Numbered from the stretch's first letter, positions 1 through 9,620 are shown. The stretch: DNA of 64,000 nucleotides from a bacterium (GCA_019637795.1 JAHBUY010000010.1:1-64000); one strand, 5' to 3'. The notes: generated by a model not told the origin, from the sequence alone. Numbers and translations: made by a program.

Positions 1-59
1 TTCACCACGGCGGGCGGGCTCGCCGCGACCGGGTCCCGCGCCCCGCCGCGGCGGCGTGC

Positions 60-872
60 TCAGAGCTGCAGCGTCGCCTGCAGGTCGGCCGGGTCCAGGC
101 GCAGGAAGACGTAGAACTCGCCGAACAGGCCGTAGAGGGCGCTGCCCTCGTCGAAGCGCATCTCGTAGACGACGTCGCGGATGCTCTTGAGGTCGCGGGC
201 GAAGAGCGTGACCCCCCACTCCCAGTCGTCGAGGCCGGTGCTGCTGGTGATGAGTTGCAGGACGCGGCCGGCGAACTTGCGGCCGGTGGCGCCGTGGCCC
301 CCCATGAGCCGTTTCCGCTCCTCGAAGGGCAGGGCGTACCAGTTGCGCTGCTCGCCGCGGACCTTGCTCATCGGGTAGAAGCAGATGATCGGCATGTCGG
401 TCGGGAGCTGCGGGTGGACCCGCGCCTCGGCATAGGCGCGCATGCGCGCCGCCATCGCGTCCATGCGCTTCCTGAATTCCGGCGAGTCGGGATCGAGGTG
501 CTGCTGCTCGACCAGCTCCCTGGCCCAGTCGTCGGGGCCGCTCATGTACTCGCTGACCTCGGACATCGAGAGGAAGGCGTGGACCGGCGTCAGGCAGGTA
601 CCGAAGGTGGTGGCGGCGAGGGATTGGCCGAGCTGCTGGACGCGGCGCAGGTCCGGGTGCACGGCCATGTAGCCGACGTCCGCCTTGGCAATCCCCGCCA
701 GCGGGACGAATTGGAGCCCCTCCTCGGCGCCGAGGGCGGCGAGGCGGGTGGTGTACTCCTCGATCGCGGCGCGTCGGGCGTCCGGCGTCAGCGCCTGCCA
801 GCGCCGGCGATCGATGCGAAAGAACTGGTGGACGACCGGCCAGCCGACCAGGTCCTGCAGGGGTTCAGCCAT
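60..872 (-). CDS. chdC: Chlorite-dismutase-family coproheme decarboxylase (HemQ/ChdC-like)
   Basis: This 270-residue protein would catalyse the last step of the coproporphyrin-dependent heme route, the oxidative decarboxylation of coproheme to heme b in the cytoplasm. Family marks are visible: YPMSK with the family's catalytic Tyr (about Y166) followed by R172, a GHGATGRKF segment whose His (about H193) matches the heme-ligand region, and the ITSSTGLDDWEWGVTLF strand typical of the C-terminal ferredoxin-like domain. Length fits the longer ChdC proteins. True chlorite dismutases share the fold, but the YPMSK-x-R signature favours ChdC. No other heme gene is nearby. It is divergent from the two-component genes, and no clear Shine-Dalgarno precedes the ATG. 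Confidence 0.8.
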   Translation of the reverse strand: MAEPLQDLVGWPVVHQFFRIDRRRWQALTPDARRAAIEEYTTRLAALGAEEGLQFVPLAGIAKADVGYMAVHPDLRRVQQLGQSLAATTFGTCLTPVHAFLSMSEVSEYMSGPDDWARELVEQQHLDPDSPEFRKRMDAMAARMRAYAEARVHPQLPTDMPIICFYPMSKVRGEQRNWYALPFEERKRLMGGHGATGRKFAGRVLQLITSSTGLDDWEWGVTLFARDLKSIRDVVYEMRFDEGSALYGLFGEFYVFLRLDPADLQATLQL

Positions 873-973
873 GGCGCGGACGATAGCATCGGATTCCCCG
901 TCGCGGCTATCCGATGAGGGTTCCCAAACCCCGGGGGGACAGCCTACTATGCGGCCCGAAAGGAACGATCACG

Positions 974-2137
974 ATGCCGCTCTCCGCCGCCGCGCGCCTG
1001 TTCTCGCCGACCGACGCCGACATGCGCGCCGCCGCGTTCACCGAGAGCGCCACCAGCGCGCGGCGGTCGCAGCAGATCCTGATCTACGGCATGGGGCTGG
1101 CGATCGGCCTGCAGAGCGGTCTGGTGAACTACGCGCTCTGGCACAAGCCGTCGACCGCCCTGTTCATCGTCTTCGCCGCCCTGGTGTTCGCGGCGCTGAT
1201 GCAGGTGCTCTGGCAGCGGGTGATGCCGCGCTTCTCGCGCCTCGCGCTGGGGCGGCGCATCGCCGCGCAGACGGCGGTGGCGCTGCTCGCCTTCACGGCG
1301 TTGTCCCTGGCGCTGATGGAGCTGCGCGGGGCGCTGCTGTCGCAATCGTCGCTGCTCTCGCCCTACAGCGGTCCCGACGTCCACATCACCATCGACGCGG
1401 AAACCATCCGCCGCGCGCCGCTGATCTTCGCGATGATTCCGATCCTGCCGGTGGTCCTCATCTGCGTCGTCGGCTTCCATCAGCACTGGTGGCGCATCGT
1501 GCGCCTGCAGAATCGGCAGGAGGCGCTGCGCGAGCTGGCGGTGTCGGCGCAATTGGCGGCGCTGCGGGCGCAGGTCAATCCGCATTTCCTCTTCAACTCG
1601 CTCAACTCGATCGCCCAGCTCATCGTCACCGAGCCGCGCAAGGCCGAGGCGTGCGTCGAGCGCCTGGCGGAGATCTACCGCTACCTCCTGCACCGGGCCC
1701 ATACCGACTTCGTGCCGCTCGCCGAGGAGCTGAGCGTCGCCGAGTCGTATCTCGAGATCGAGCGCGCCCGCTTCGGCGACGCGCTGCGCGTCGAGGAGCG
1801 CATCGACGACCGCGCCCGCGATCTGCTGCTGCCGAGCCTGATCCTGCAGCCGTTGGTGGAGAACGCGGTCAAGCACGGCATCTCGCCCAAGGTCGGCGGC
1901 GGCCGGGTGACCATCGAGGCGCGGATCGACGACGGCGATCTGCGGCTGGCGGTGCGCGATACCGGCGTCGGTCTCGACGACCAGCGCAGCATCTTCGAGC
2001 ACGGCGTCGGGCTGCGCAACGTGCGCGAGCGGCTGCTGCGCCTGTACGGCGCCGACTACGCGCCGCAGGTGATCAGCCAGCCGGGCGCGGGGACCACCGT
2101 CACCCTGCGCATCCCCGTCGTGCAGGGCAGCGCGTGA
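974..2137 (+). CDS. LytS/YehU-type membrane sensor histidine kinase
   Basis: This is a 387-residue sensor kinase of the His_kinase (PF06580) plus HATPase_c type. About four hydrophobic segments (roughly residues 35-55, 62-82, 98-118 and 155-175) form a membrane sensor without a clear periplasmic domain. The phosphoacceptor motif is NPHFLFNSLN with His at about 204. The N-box reads LVENAVKHG, and the G boxes read RDTGVGL and GVGLRNVRERL. I start at ATG 974, which follows AAAGGAAC with good spacing, rather than an in-frame ATG 60 bases upstream that has no ribosome site. The stop overlaps the next start (TGATG), so kinase and regulator are translated together. The signal sensed cannot be read from sequence. 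Confidence 0.9.
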   Translation: MPLSAAARLFSPTDADMRAAAFTESATSARRSQQILIYGMGLAIGLQSGLVNYALWHKPSTALFIVFAALVFAALMQVLWQRVMPRFSRLALGRRIAAQTAVALLAFTALSLALMELRGALLSQSSLLSPYSGPDVHITIDAETIRRAPLIFAMIPILPVVLICVVGFHQHWWRIVRLQNRQEALRELAVSAQLAALRAQVNPHFLFNSLNSIAQLIVTEPRKAEACVERLAEIYRYLLHRAHTDFVPLAEELSVAESYLEIERARFGDALRVEERIDDRARDLLLPSLILQPLVENAVKHGISPKVGGGRVTIEARIDDGDLRLAVRDTGVGLDDQRSIFEHGVGLRNVRERLLRLYGADYAPQVISQPGAGTTVTLRIPVVQGSA

Positions 2138-2889
2138 TGCTGCGCACGGTCGTGGTCGACGACGAGAAGCTGGCGCGCGACCGCCTCTGCGGCTTTCTGC
2201 GCGCCATCGACGACGTCGAGATCGTCGGCGAGGCCACGAACGGCCCGGAGGCGGTGGCGCTGATCGAGGATCGGCGGCCGGATCTCGTCCTGCTCGACGT
2301 GCAGATGCCGGGCATGGACGGCTTCGGCGTCCTGCGCCAGCTCCGGCACCGGCCGGAGGTCGTGTTCGCCACGGCGTACGACGATTACGCCATCAAGGCG
2401 TTCGAGGTGCAGGCGGCCGACTACCTCCTGAAGCCGATCTCGCGCGATCGCCTCTGCGAGGCCGTGCGCCGCATCCGCGACCGCCGGGCGCGCGCCCTCG
2501 CCGACGGCGATCTGCAGGAGGCGATGCGAGCCCTGCAACAGCGCGACAAGCGCTACGCGACGCAGCTCACGGTGCAGAAGGGGCGCCAGATCCTGCTGCT
2601 CGCCACCAACGACGTCTACTGGTTCGAGGTCGAGTACCGGCTCGTCCATGCCCACACCGCCAGCGAGCGCTTCATGAGCAACTACACGCTGAGGGATCTC
2701 GAGGCGCGCCTCGATCCGGAGGTCTTCTTCCGCGCCCACAAGTCGCGCCTCGTCAACCTCCACCACGTGAAGGCGATCGTCCCGTGGTTCGCTGGTCGCT
2801 ACAAGCTGGTGATGCGCAACCCGGCGGCGTCGGAAGTCGAGCTCAGCCGCGCCCAGGCGCGGGTGCTCCGCCGCCGCATGCAGTGGTGA
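2137..2889 (+). CDS. LytR/AlgR-type response regulator (REC-LytTR)
   Basis: This 250-residue regulator is the partner of the kinase immediately upstream. The REC domain (about 1-120) has the acidic pair D8/D9, phosphoacceptor D54 in LLDVQMPGMDG, the switch T79/Y81 region and K99 in LLKP. The C-terminal LytTR DNA-binding domain (about 145-248) shows the family pattern FFRAHKSRLVNLHHVK. LytTR proteins bind paired direct repeats upstream of their targets; none is obvious here. The exported protein 155 bases downstream could be a target, but that is a guess. Confidence 0.92.
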   Translation: MLRTVVVDDEKLARDRLCGFLRAIDDVEIVGEATNGPEAVALIEDRRPDLVLLDVQMPGMDGFGVLRQLRHRPEVVFATAYDDYAIKAFEVQAADYLLKPISRDRLCEAVRRIRDRRARALADGDLQEAMRALQQRDKRYATQLTVQKGRQILLLATNDVYWFEVEYRLVHAHTASERFMSNYTLRDLEARLDPEVFFRAHKSRLVNLHHVKAIVPWFAGRYKLVMRNPAASEVELSRAQARVLRRRMQW

Positions 2890-2932
2890 CGGGCGCCGAT
2901 CGCGGGTCGCACCGGCGGCGGATCCGTTCGCC

Positions 2933-2948
2933 GTCCCCTTTGGGGGAC
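2933..2948. terminator. Possible weak hairpin terminator after the two-component pair
   Basis: GTCCCC pairs with GGGGAC around a TTTG loop, followed by AAGTTT. The stem is short and the T-run poor, so it may only be a partial terminator. Confidence 0.3.
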
Positions 2949-3043
2949 AAGTTTGACCCAAATAGGGCGAACGCGTAAATGCGTTCAGAAGAACGGGAGC
3001 CGAGTGAGCCGCGCGGCCAGGCGCCGGCCGTCGACCGCGACGA

Positions 3044-4906
3044 ATGCTGAATGGTGTCATGGCGGGTGAGCGAGCCCGCCGCAGTGGAACGGCCTGGGCG
3101 GCGCGCACCGCCGGCTGCCTCGCCAGCCTCGTGCTCCTGATCGCAGCATCCGGCGCGGGTGCCGGCGAATTGCGGGGCGACGCGAACTGCGACGGGCGCG
3201 TCGACGCGGCCGATGTCGACGCCATGATCGCCGACCTGTTCGATCCCCGGGTTGTCTGCGCCGGCGTCGATGCCAACGGCGACGGGCGCGTCAGCGCCGC
3301 CGACATCGTCGCCGAAATGGAGATCCTGGCCAGCGTGCCGACCGTCACGCCGGGCCCCGCGACCGCCACCGCGACGGTGACGCCGGTGCGCACGGCGACC
3401 GTGACGCCGATCGATACCGAGGTGCCGCCCACCGGCACCGACACGCCGCTGCCGCCGACCGCAACCCTCACCGCCACCGCGACGGCGAGCGTGACGCCCA
3501 CGGAGCCGACGCCGACCGGGACGCTGCCGACCGCGACCATCACGCCGACGCCGTTCGATACGCCGACCCGCACCCTCTCGCCGAGCGCCACGGCGACGCC
3601 GAGCGCGACCCAATCGGCCACCGTCACTGCGTCGACCACCACCGCAGGCACCGCGACGGTAGGCGACAGCCCCACCCGCACCCGCACACCGACCATTACG
3701 AAGCGCCCGACGCGGGAACCGACCGTCACCGAGACCCCGACCGACACCCGCACGGCGACGCGGACGCCGACCGCGTCGCGCACCCGCACGCCCACCAACA
3801 CGGCCGAGCCCAGCGCCACCCGGCGCACCACCGGCACCACCACGCCGAGCGCGACGCCGACCGCGACCCGCACCGCCAACGCCACGCCCGCCACGGCGAC
3901 GGGCACGCCGGCGCCCGGGACCGCGACCAACACCCCGACGGTGACCCGGACCGCGACGCCGGGCACGCCCGAGGCCGGGACGCCGACCCGCACCCCGACG
4001 ATCACCCGCACCGCGACGCCGACCGTGAGCCCGAGCCGCACCGGCACGGAGACGCGTACGCCCGCCAACACCCAGACGCCGAGCATCACGCGGACGCCGA
4101 CGGTGACCGCGACGCCGACCGATTCGCGCACGCCGACCCGCACCGTCACCGCCTCCCGCACCGGGACGGCGACGCGGACCGCGACGCTCACCTTCTCGCC
4201 GACGGTCACCCGCACGCCGACCCTCACCCGGCCGCCGAGCCCGACGCGCACGGACACGCGGACGCCGACCGTGACGCCCACCCGCACCGTGACCCGCACG
4301 CCGACCCCGACCATTCCGCGGCCGTTCGGGCCGGAGCTCACCTTCTTCGGCATCGCCTCGGCGGACAACATCGTGCGCACGCCGAGCGGCCAGACGGATG
4401 AAGGGGTGCCGCTCTACGACTGGCCGACGCAGGCGGGGTTCATCGTCGTCGTCGAGGGCCGTCCCGGGACCAGCAATCGACAGATCAACTTCACCTGCGG
4501 CATCATGGACACCGCCCCCTGCACCGATCGGGCGCCGCTCCAGGTGATTGCCAATCGCCCGCTGGGCAACGGCAGCGCCGCGGTGTGCGACACGACGCCA
4601 CCGAACATCGGGGGCGTTCCCGCGGTGCCGGGACTGGCGTTCGGCCCCGATCAGTCGACGACCAACGCCATCAACGATCTGGCCTGCCGGTTCGACTATC
4701 ATCCCAGCACCGCCCAGGCCTGCACCTTCGACCCGCTGGGCAACTTCAGATTCGTCGACTCCCGGACCACGGCGCAGTTCTGCTCGGTGCCGGCCATCGG
4801 GCAGGAGCTGGCGTTCAAATCCGGCATCACTCGCCTCAAGGTGCAGTTGGTGGACGTCGCCGGTAACGTCGGCAGCATGGCGGAGATCGCGATCCGGGTG
4901 CCGTGA
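3044..4906 (+). CDS. Exported Thr/Pro-linker protein with N-terminal dockerin-like calcium loops
   Basis: This 620-residue exported protein starts with a basic N-terminus and a hydrophobic signal (about 20-40, cleavage near GAGAG). Two EF-hand-like loops of dockerin type follow (about 45-90), with the pattern DANCDGRVDAAD and then DANGDGRVSAAD. Residues about 98-423 are almost only Thr, Pro, Ala, Arg and Val in PT/TPT steps, an extended and probably glycosylatable spacer. The last 195 residues are a globular domain of unknown family with six Cys (for example in FTCGIMDTAPCTD), which ends in a strand like a bacterial Ig-like fold. A start at 3059 is equally possible. The long frames on the opposite strand are artefacts of the linker codons. 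Cell-surface display or adhesion is inference. Confidence 0.75.
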   Translation: MLNGVMAGERARRSGTAWAARTAGCLASLVLLIAASGAGAGELRGDANCDGRVDAADVDAMIADLFDPRVVCAGVDANGDGRVSAADIVAEMEILASVPTVTPGPATATATVTPVRTATVTPIDTEVPPTGTDTPLPPTATLTATATASVTPTEPTPTGTLPTATITPTPFDTPTRTLSPSATATPSATQSATVTASTTTAGTATVGDSPTRTRTPTITKRPTREPTVTETPTDTRTATRTPTASRTRTPTNTAEPSATRRTTGTTTPSATPTATRTANATPATATGTPAPGTATNTPTVTRTATPGTPEAGTPTRTPTITRTATPTVSPSRTGTETRTPANTQTPSITRTPTVTATPTDSRTPTRTVTASRTGTATRTATLTFSPTVTRTPTLTRPPSPTRTDTRTPTVTPTRTVTRTPTPTIPRPFGPELTFFGIASADNIVRTPSGQTDEGVPLYDWPTQAGFIVVVEGRPGTSNRQINFTCGIMDTAPCTDRAPLQVIANRPLGNGSAAVCDTTPPNIGGVPAVPGLAFGPDQSTTNAINDLACRFDYHPSTAQACTFDPLGNFRFVDSRTTAQFCSVPAIGQELAFKSGITRLKVQLVDVAGNVGSMAEIAIRVP

Positions 4907-4929
4907 CGCGACCGCACGGAGGATTCCAG

Positions 4930-5367
4930 ATGCGCGCCATCTTCGTCGCCGCGGCGCTCGCCGCGGCCTTCTGCGTCGGCGTCGCCGTCGCCAAGCAGCC
5001 CGGTCCGGTGATCCAGGAGCTGGGGCCGGTGGTCCCGACGCCGCAGCCGTCGCCGAAGGCCGAGCGCCACGTGCGCCTGATCAGCTCGCTGACCCTCGGC
5101 AACCGGCCGGACGGCGACACCGTCATCGCGTTCGAGGCGACCGACTTCGGCGTGTCGGACGCCGGCGAGGACACCAAGTACCGCACCATCGCCACCGAGC
5201 AGTACACGCTGATCGATCCCAAGCCGGAGGCGCGCGAGCTGCGCGACGAGATCATGCGCAAGCTGCGCGAGCTCGAGAGCGACATGCTGCGCTACGTCGA
5301 GATCGCGGGCCCGCCGCGCGTGCGCGACACCGTCCAGTCGCTCGGCGCCGGATCCGTGCGGCCCTGA
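4930..5367 (+). CDS. Small exported protein of unknown function
   Basis: I do not recognise this 145-residue protein. The ATG at 4930 follows GGAGGA and gives a textbook signal peptide ending near VAVAKQP, so I prefer it to an upstream GTG that overlaps the previous stop. The mature part has a short Pro-rich segment (about 30-50), then a beta-rich stretch (HVRLISSLTLG, DTVIAFEATDFGVSD), then a charged helix (about 100-125). It lies 23 bases after the dockerin-like protein and is probably co-transcribed with it. Confidence 0.6.
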   Translation: MRAIFVAAALAAAFCVGVAVAKQPGPVIQELGPVVPTPQPSPKAERHVRLISSLTLGNRPDGDTVIAFEATDFGVSDAGEDTKYRTIATEQYTLIDPKPEARELRDEIMRKLRELESDMLRYVEIAGPPRVRDTVQSLGAGSVRP

Positions 5368-5373
5368 AAGGGC

Positions 5374-5403
5374 GGCGCCCGCATCCGGCGTGAAGCGGGC
5401 GCC
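5374..5403. terminator. Bidirectional hairpin between convergent genes
   Basis: A perfect 9-bp stem, GGCGCCCGC with GCGGGCGCC, encloses a 12-base loop. It sits between two converging genes and lacks a T-tract on either side. Confidence 0.5.
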
Positions 5404-5420
5404 GATCGGCCGAGGACAGG

Positions 5421-8400
5421 TTACGCCGCGGCGCAACCGCCGAGCGCGTTGTTGACCGCCCGCACCAGCTCCTCGATCGTCACCGCGCCGTCGCCGTTCG
5501 GGTCGCTGGCGGGACAGGCGCCCGGCTCGTCGTTGGCGAGCGCGATGTTGACCATCTGGATGAGCTCGTTGATGGCGACGGTGCCGTCGGCGTTGCAGTC
5601 GCCGACGCAGCCGATGGGCGTGGCGGTGGCGGTCGCTTCCGGCGTCTCGGTCTCGGTGCCCGTCGGCGTCTCGGTGGCGGTGCGGGTCGCCTGACCGGTG
5701 AGCGTCGGGGTCGGCGTGCGGGTGTCGGTCGGCGTCGGCGTCGAGGTCACGGTCGGGGCCGGCGTCTGGGCGCCGCCCACGTAGGCGCGGCCGTACTTGA
5801 GCAGATTGTCGAGCGCCTTGTTCATCGAGCTCGGCTGCCCCGGCGTGCAGTAGGTCAGCGTGGTCACGATCACCCGGCCGGCGCCGTAGTTGTACTCGAT
5901 CCACGTCGGCTGGCCGGTGGCGCCCTGCAGCACCGTGGTGACCCCCGCCGGCAGCCCGTTGAGATCACTGAGGAAGCCGAGCGCGGTCGGATTCCACTGC
6001 GTGAATGTCGAGTTGGTGAGGGGGTCGCCGCCGTAGCCCTCGCCGGTGACGTAGGGGTGCAGCAGATTGAGAATGGTCTGCGAGTTCACCTGCTGCGAGG
6101 GCTGGCTCAGGTTGACGCCGCCGGGCGCGATGTCGGTGCGCACCAGCGAGCCGCCGCCAGCGACGTTGATCACCGCCAGGCCGCCGAGGCTGACGAAGCG
6201 GTCGAGGAAGCCGCCCGGCTGCGACATGTTCTGCAGCAGGCCGTAGTCGCTGTCGCTCAGCCCGGGCGCGACGTACACGCTCAGAAACTGGTTGTGCAGC
6301 GTCTCCGCTTCGTTTCCCGGGCGTCCCAGCTCGCCGATCTGCCGGCTGGTGGTGCTGAAGAGCAGCTCGCTGGCGCGCTCTTCGGTGCAGGCCGCGGAGT
6401 TGGTGCTGGTCACCACCAGGACGTAGTCGCCGCGCGGCGGGAAGGTGTTGGTCGGGGTCGGCGTCGGTCCGGTGGGGGTCGCCGTCGCCGTATGGCTCGG
6501 GGTGAGAGTGATCGTCTCGGTCGGCACCGGGGTATCGGTCGGGGTTTCGGTGACCGTCGGGCCCTCGGGGGTGTCGGTGGCGGTGGCGGTGATGGTGCCG
6601 GTGGCCGTCACCGTGGCGGTGGCCGTGGCGGTGCCGGTGCTCGACGGCGTCAGCGTGGCGCTCGGCAGCGGCGTCTCGCTTGGCGTGGCGGAGCTGGTCG
6701 CGCTCGCGGTCGGGGTCTGCGACACGGTGGCCGTGATCGTCGGCGTGCTGGTGGCGGTGGGGGTGCGGGTCGCGGTGCCGGTCGGCGTGACCGTGAAGGT
6801 CGGCGTGGCGGTGGCGGTCGGGCCGACGGGGGTGTCGGTGACGGTCGGCGTCACCGACGGGGTGAGCGTCCGCGTCGGCGTCGCGGTGATGGTCGGGGTC
6901 AGGGTGGCGGTGCTGGTCGGCGGCGGGATCGGGGTCGGCGGGTCGCGGTCGTACACCACCTCGAGCACGGCCTGCGAGATGACGGTGCCCTGGGTGTTCA
7001 TGGCATGGCGGACGCCGAACTCGCTGGCCGCCAGGTCGGTCGGCGACCAGGCGGCGCCGGTGGCCGGGTTCACTTCGTCGAAGCGGCCGAAGCCGGTGAA
7101 CGACTGGCCCGGATCGAAGGCGACGTCCGGCTGATCGACCCCGCCGGCGGTGCCGCAGCCGCCGGTGCGGATGAACATGCCGGCGGGCGTGGTGATCGCG
7201 TCCTCGTCGCGGGCGCCGATGATGGTCTTGACGCCGAGGATCGGGCCGGTGACCCCGCGCGACATCGCGTCCTGCTGGAAGCAGAAGGTCTGGCGCGCGT
7301 TCGAGATCGTCGAGCGAACCCCGGCGGCGGCGACCGGCGGGCGCGGCCGGACGCACGGATACTTCCCGGGCCCGGCGCAGTTCTGCGCCTGCCAGGCGCT
7401 CCAGAACCCGTCGGTCGTGGGCTCGAAGGCCACCATGCCGAGGTCGCCCGGCCACATGGTGCCGATCGAGAAGGTGTGGTCGTCCCAGCGCAGCCGCGGC
7501 GGGTTGCTCGCCGAGTCGTCGGGGCCGATGCGGATGGTCGTCACCGTGTCGCCGACGCTGTGGCTGCCCGAGGCCTCCTGGACGCCGTTGATGCGCAGGG
7601 TAGCCATCCCGACCGAGCCCTGCGCCTGCGCCTGGTACTGGACCTCGAGCTTGGTGTACGTCGGACACGGCGACAGCGGCGTCGTGCTGGTGCCGACGGC
7701 GCTCCCGCCGACGTTGAGCTGCAGCCGCGCGTCGGGGAGCAGGTAGAGCTCGACCACCGGCAGTTGCGCCGACAGGCCGAACCAGTTGCGGATGCGCCGC
7801 GACCCGGGGCCGATGGTGGACGGGAAACAGGCGTAGATGCCGTCGGTGAACACGCTGGTCGGGGCGCTGAGCGACGTGAACACGTAGCGCGCGGCGCCGG
7901 ACACCGCCGCCTCGAGCGCGTACTCGCCGGTGCGCGGCTCGCCGGCGTTGCTGGTGACCGCGGCGTTGAAGCCCTGCGGCACCACCGTGTAGTCGCCGGC
8001 CCAGCCGCCCTCGAAGCCGTTGGCCCGCACCAGCGAGCGCAGGATCGGCGTCAGCGTCGGGGTCGGCGTGTCGGTGCGGGTGGGGGTGTTGGTGACGGTG
8101 GCGGTGGCGGTGGCCGTGGAGGTCGGCGTGCGCGTCGCCGTGACGGTGAATGTGAAGGTCGGCGTCGGCGTGACGGTCGGCGTCGCCGTCACCGTCGGCG
8201 TGAAGGTCACCGTCGGCGTCGGCGTCACGGTCGGGGTGAAGGTCCGGGTTGGGGTGTCGGTCGGCGTTGGCGTGATCGTCGGCGTCGCCGTCGCGGTGCC
8301 GGTCGGCGTGAACGTCGCGGTCGGAGTGAAGGTCGCGGTCGGGGTGAACGTCGCCGTCGGCGTCGCCGTCGGCGTGCTGGTCGGCGTCGGCGAGGCGAAA

Positions 8401-9620
8401 CCGAAGGTGTCGAAGGCGACCTCGCGCACCACCTGCGTGACCCGGGCGACGCTGCCGCCGGTGAAGACGATCGTCGCGGCGGCGTTCGAGAGGTCGGCGA
8501 CCGACCACGGCAGGCCGGTCACCGGGTTGTCGTAGTCGATGCGGGTGATGCCGCGGTAGGTGGGGGCGAGAGTGGCGCTCGACGGGTCGGCGAGGCCGCC
8601 GCCGTTGCCGCCGCAGGCGAGCGCGTTGGTACGCAGCCTGAGATCGACGTCGGCCGAGGCGCCGGTGGTGCGGGCGACGAAGAGATCCTTGGCGGCGATG
8701 ACGGTGCCGAAGACGCCGCCCTCGCCCGCCTTCTGCAGACAGAACATCTGCGTCGCGTTGACGGTCGCGGTCGAGACGTACGAGGCATCGCCGTCGGGGG
8801 GCTGCTCGTTGGTGCAGGCGACGGCGTTGGCGCAGCCGCCGCCGGTGGTCCACTGCGACAGCAGGTTGGGATCGGCGGTGCCGAGCCGTGGCAACAGACC
8901 GGCGATGCGCAACGCGGTGGGGAACGTCAGGCCGTCCTCCAGGCCGTGGTCGTCCCACACCAGGGCGACGGCGTCGCTCTGGCCGTCGTCCGGGCCGATG
9001 CGGCTGGCGTCGATCAACGCGCTGGCGAAGTGTTGGCCGCTGCGCCGGTTGCCGTCGACCGTCAGCGCCGCCGAGCCGCCGGGGGCCTTCTGGTACTCGA
9101 CGAACACGGACGAGAAATCGGGACAGGTCGCGACCGGCGTGCTGGCGCTGCCGATCGGAACGCCGTTGACCGTGAGCACGAGCTGGTTGCTCGGCGTCAG
9201 CACCAACTGCGCCACCACCGTGCTGCCGCTCAGCCAACTGCGGACGCGTCGCACGCCCATGGTCGGCGGCGTCTGGACGCAGGCCCAGATGCCGTCGGTG
9301 AACGTGCCGACGGCGCTGTCGAGCGCCACCTGGACGTACTCGTTGCCGCCGCCCGCGGCCGCGGTCTGCAGGCCGTAGCGACCGGCGGCGTCGGCGCGAT
9401 GCGTCATCGACCCCACCGGCGAGCCGGCGCCGACCGCGTAGTCGCCGGGGCCGCCGCTCTCGAAGCCGTTGAAGCGCACCAGTTGCGGCGAGCCCTGGCC
9501 GACCGTGGTGCGTGCCGCCACCACCACGAGGGCGAGCGCGGCGCCGGCGCCGAGTCCGAGAGCCAGCGAGCGGACGGCCCCGCGCACGGGGCGATGAACG
9601 GGGGCTGTTCGCCGAGCCAC
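5421..9620 (-). CDS. Large exported modular protein: duplicated N-terminal module, third alpha/beta module, C-terminal dockerin-like domain
   Basis: This exported protein of about 1399 residues has four modules separated by Thr/Pro linkers. Module 1 (about 45-405) and module 2 (about 525-890) are clear duplicates: both open with NGFEGG/NGFESG and contain VFTDGIYAC/TFTDGIWAC, RIGPDD and a WDDH strand. Each looks beta-rich with disulfides, perhaps concanavalin-like. Module 3 (about 1061-1280) resembles a glutamine-amidotransferase-like or ThuA-like alpha/beta fold (DYVLVVTSTNS, GGLAVINVAGGG, GRVIVTTLTYC). The last 65 residues carry two dockerin-type loops (GDCNADGTVAINEL, SDPNGDGAVTIEEL). The open frame extends to a TTG at 9734, but the GTG at 9620 gives a short basic start before a hydrophobic signal, so I use it. 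Ligand and role are unknown. Confidence 0.75.
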   Translation of the reverse strand: MARRTAPVHRPVRGAVRSLALGLGAGAALALVVVAARTTVGQGSPQLVRFNGFESGGPGDYAVGAGSPVGSMTHRADAAGRYGLQTAAAGGGNEYVQVALDSAVGTFTDGIWACVQTPPTMGVRRVRSWLSGSTVVAQLVLTPSNQLVLTVNGVPIGSASTPVATCPDFSSVFVEYQKAPGGSAALTVDGNRRSGQHFASALIDASRIGPDDGQSDAVALVWDDHGLEDGLTFPTALRIAGLLPRLGTADPNLLSQWTTGGGCANAVACTNEQPPDGDASYVSTATVNATQMFCLQKAGEGGVFGTVIAAKDLFVARTTGASADVDLRLRTNALACGGNGGGLADPSSATLAPTYRGITRIDYDNPVTGLPWSVADLSNAAATIVFTGGSVARVTQVVREVAFDTFGFASPTPTSTPTATPTATFTPTATFTPTATFTPTGTATATPTITPTPTDTPTRTFTPTVTPTPTVTFTPTVTATPTVTPTPTFTFTVTATRTPTSTATATATVTNTPTRTDTPTPTLTPILRSLVRANGFEGGWAGDYTVVPQGFNAAVTSNAGEPRTGEYALEAAVSGAARYVFTSLSAPTSVFTDGIYACFPSTIGPGSRRIRNWFGLSAQLPVVELYLLPDARLQLNVGGSAVGTSTTPLSPCPTYTKLEVQYQAQAQGSVGMATLRINGVQEASGSHSVGDTVTTIRIGPDDSASNPPRLRWDDHTFSIGTMWPGDLGMVAFEPTTDGFWSAWQAQNCAGPGKYPCVRPRPPVAAAGVRSTISNARQTFCFQQDAMSRGVTGPILGVKTIIGARDEDAITTPAGMFIRTGGCGTAGGVDQPDVAFDPGQSFTGFGRFDEVNPATGAAWSPTDLAASEFGVRHAMNTQGTVISQAVLEVVYDRDPPTPIPPPTSTATLTPTITATPTRTLTPSVTPTVTDTPVGPTATATPTFTVTPTGTATRTPTATSTPTITATVSQTPTASATSSATPSETPLPSATLTPSSTGTATATATVTATGTITATATDTPEGPTVTETPTDTPVPTETITLTPSHTATATPTGPTPTPTNTFPPRGDYVLVVTSTNSAACTEERASELLFSTTSRQIGELGRPGNEAETLHNQFLSVYVAPGLSDSDYGLLQNMSQPGGFLDRFVSLGGLAVINVAGGGSLVRTDIAPGGVNLSQPSQQVNSQTILNLLHPYVTGEGYGGDPLTNSTFTQWNPTALGFLSDLNGLPAGVTTVLQGATGQPTWIEYNYGAGRVIVTTLTYCTPGQPSSMNKALDNLLKYGRAYVGGAQTPAPTVTSTPTPTDTRTPTPTLTGQATRTATETPTGTETETPEATATATPIGCVGDCNADGTVAINELIQMVNIALANDEPGACPASDPNGDGAVTIEELVRAVNNALGGCAAA

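Noticed and set aside
1..59. Start of the window matching the first ten bases of the repeat arm
   Set aside because: Only TTCACCACGG agrees; the following bases diverge, so chance is likely.
2056..4380. Long minus-strand open frame with VGVRVTVGV-like text
   Set aside because: It is the complement of the Thr/Pro linker of the exported protein. GC-rich codon bias keeps both strands open. The same applies to long frames opposite 5421-9620, 17679-18869 and 25486-26511.
5621..8400. Tandem DNA repeats as regulatory or integration sites
   Set aside because: The periodicity is due to TPT and PTxT codons within the exported protein.
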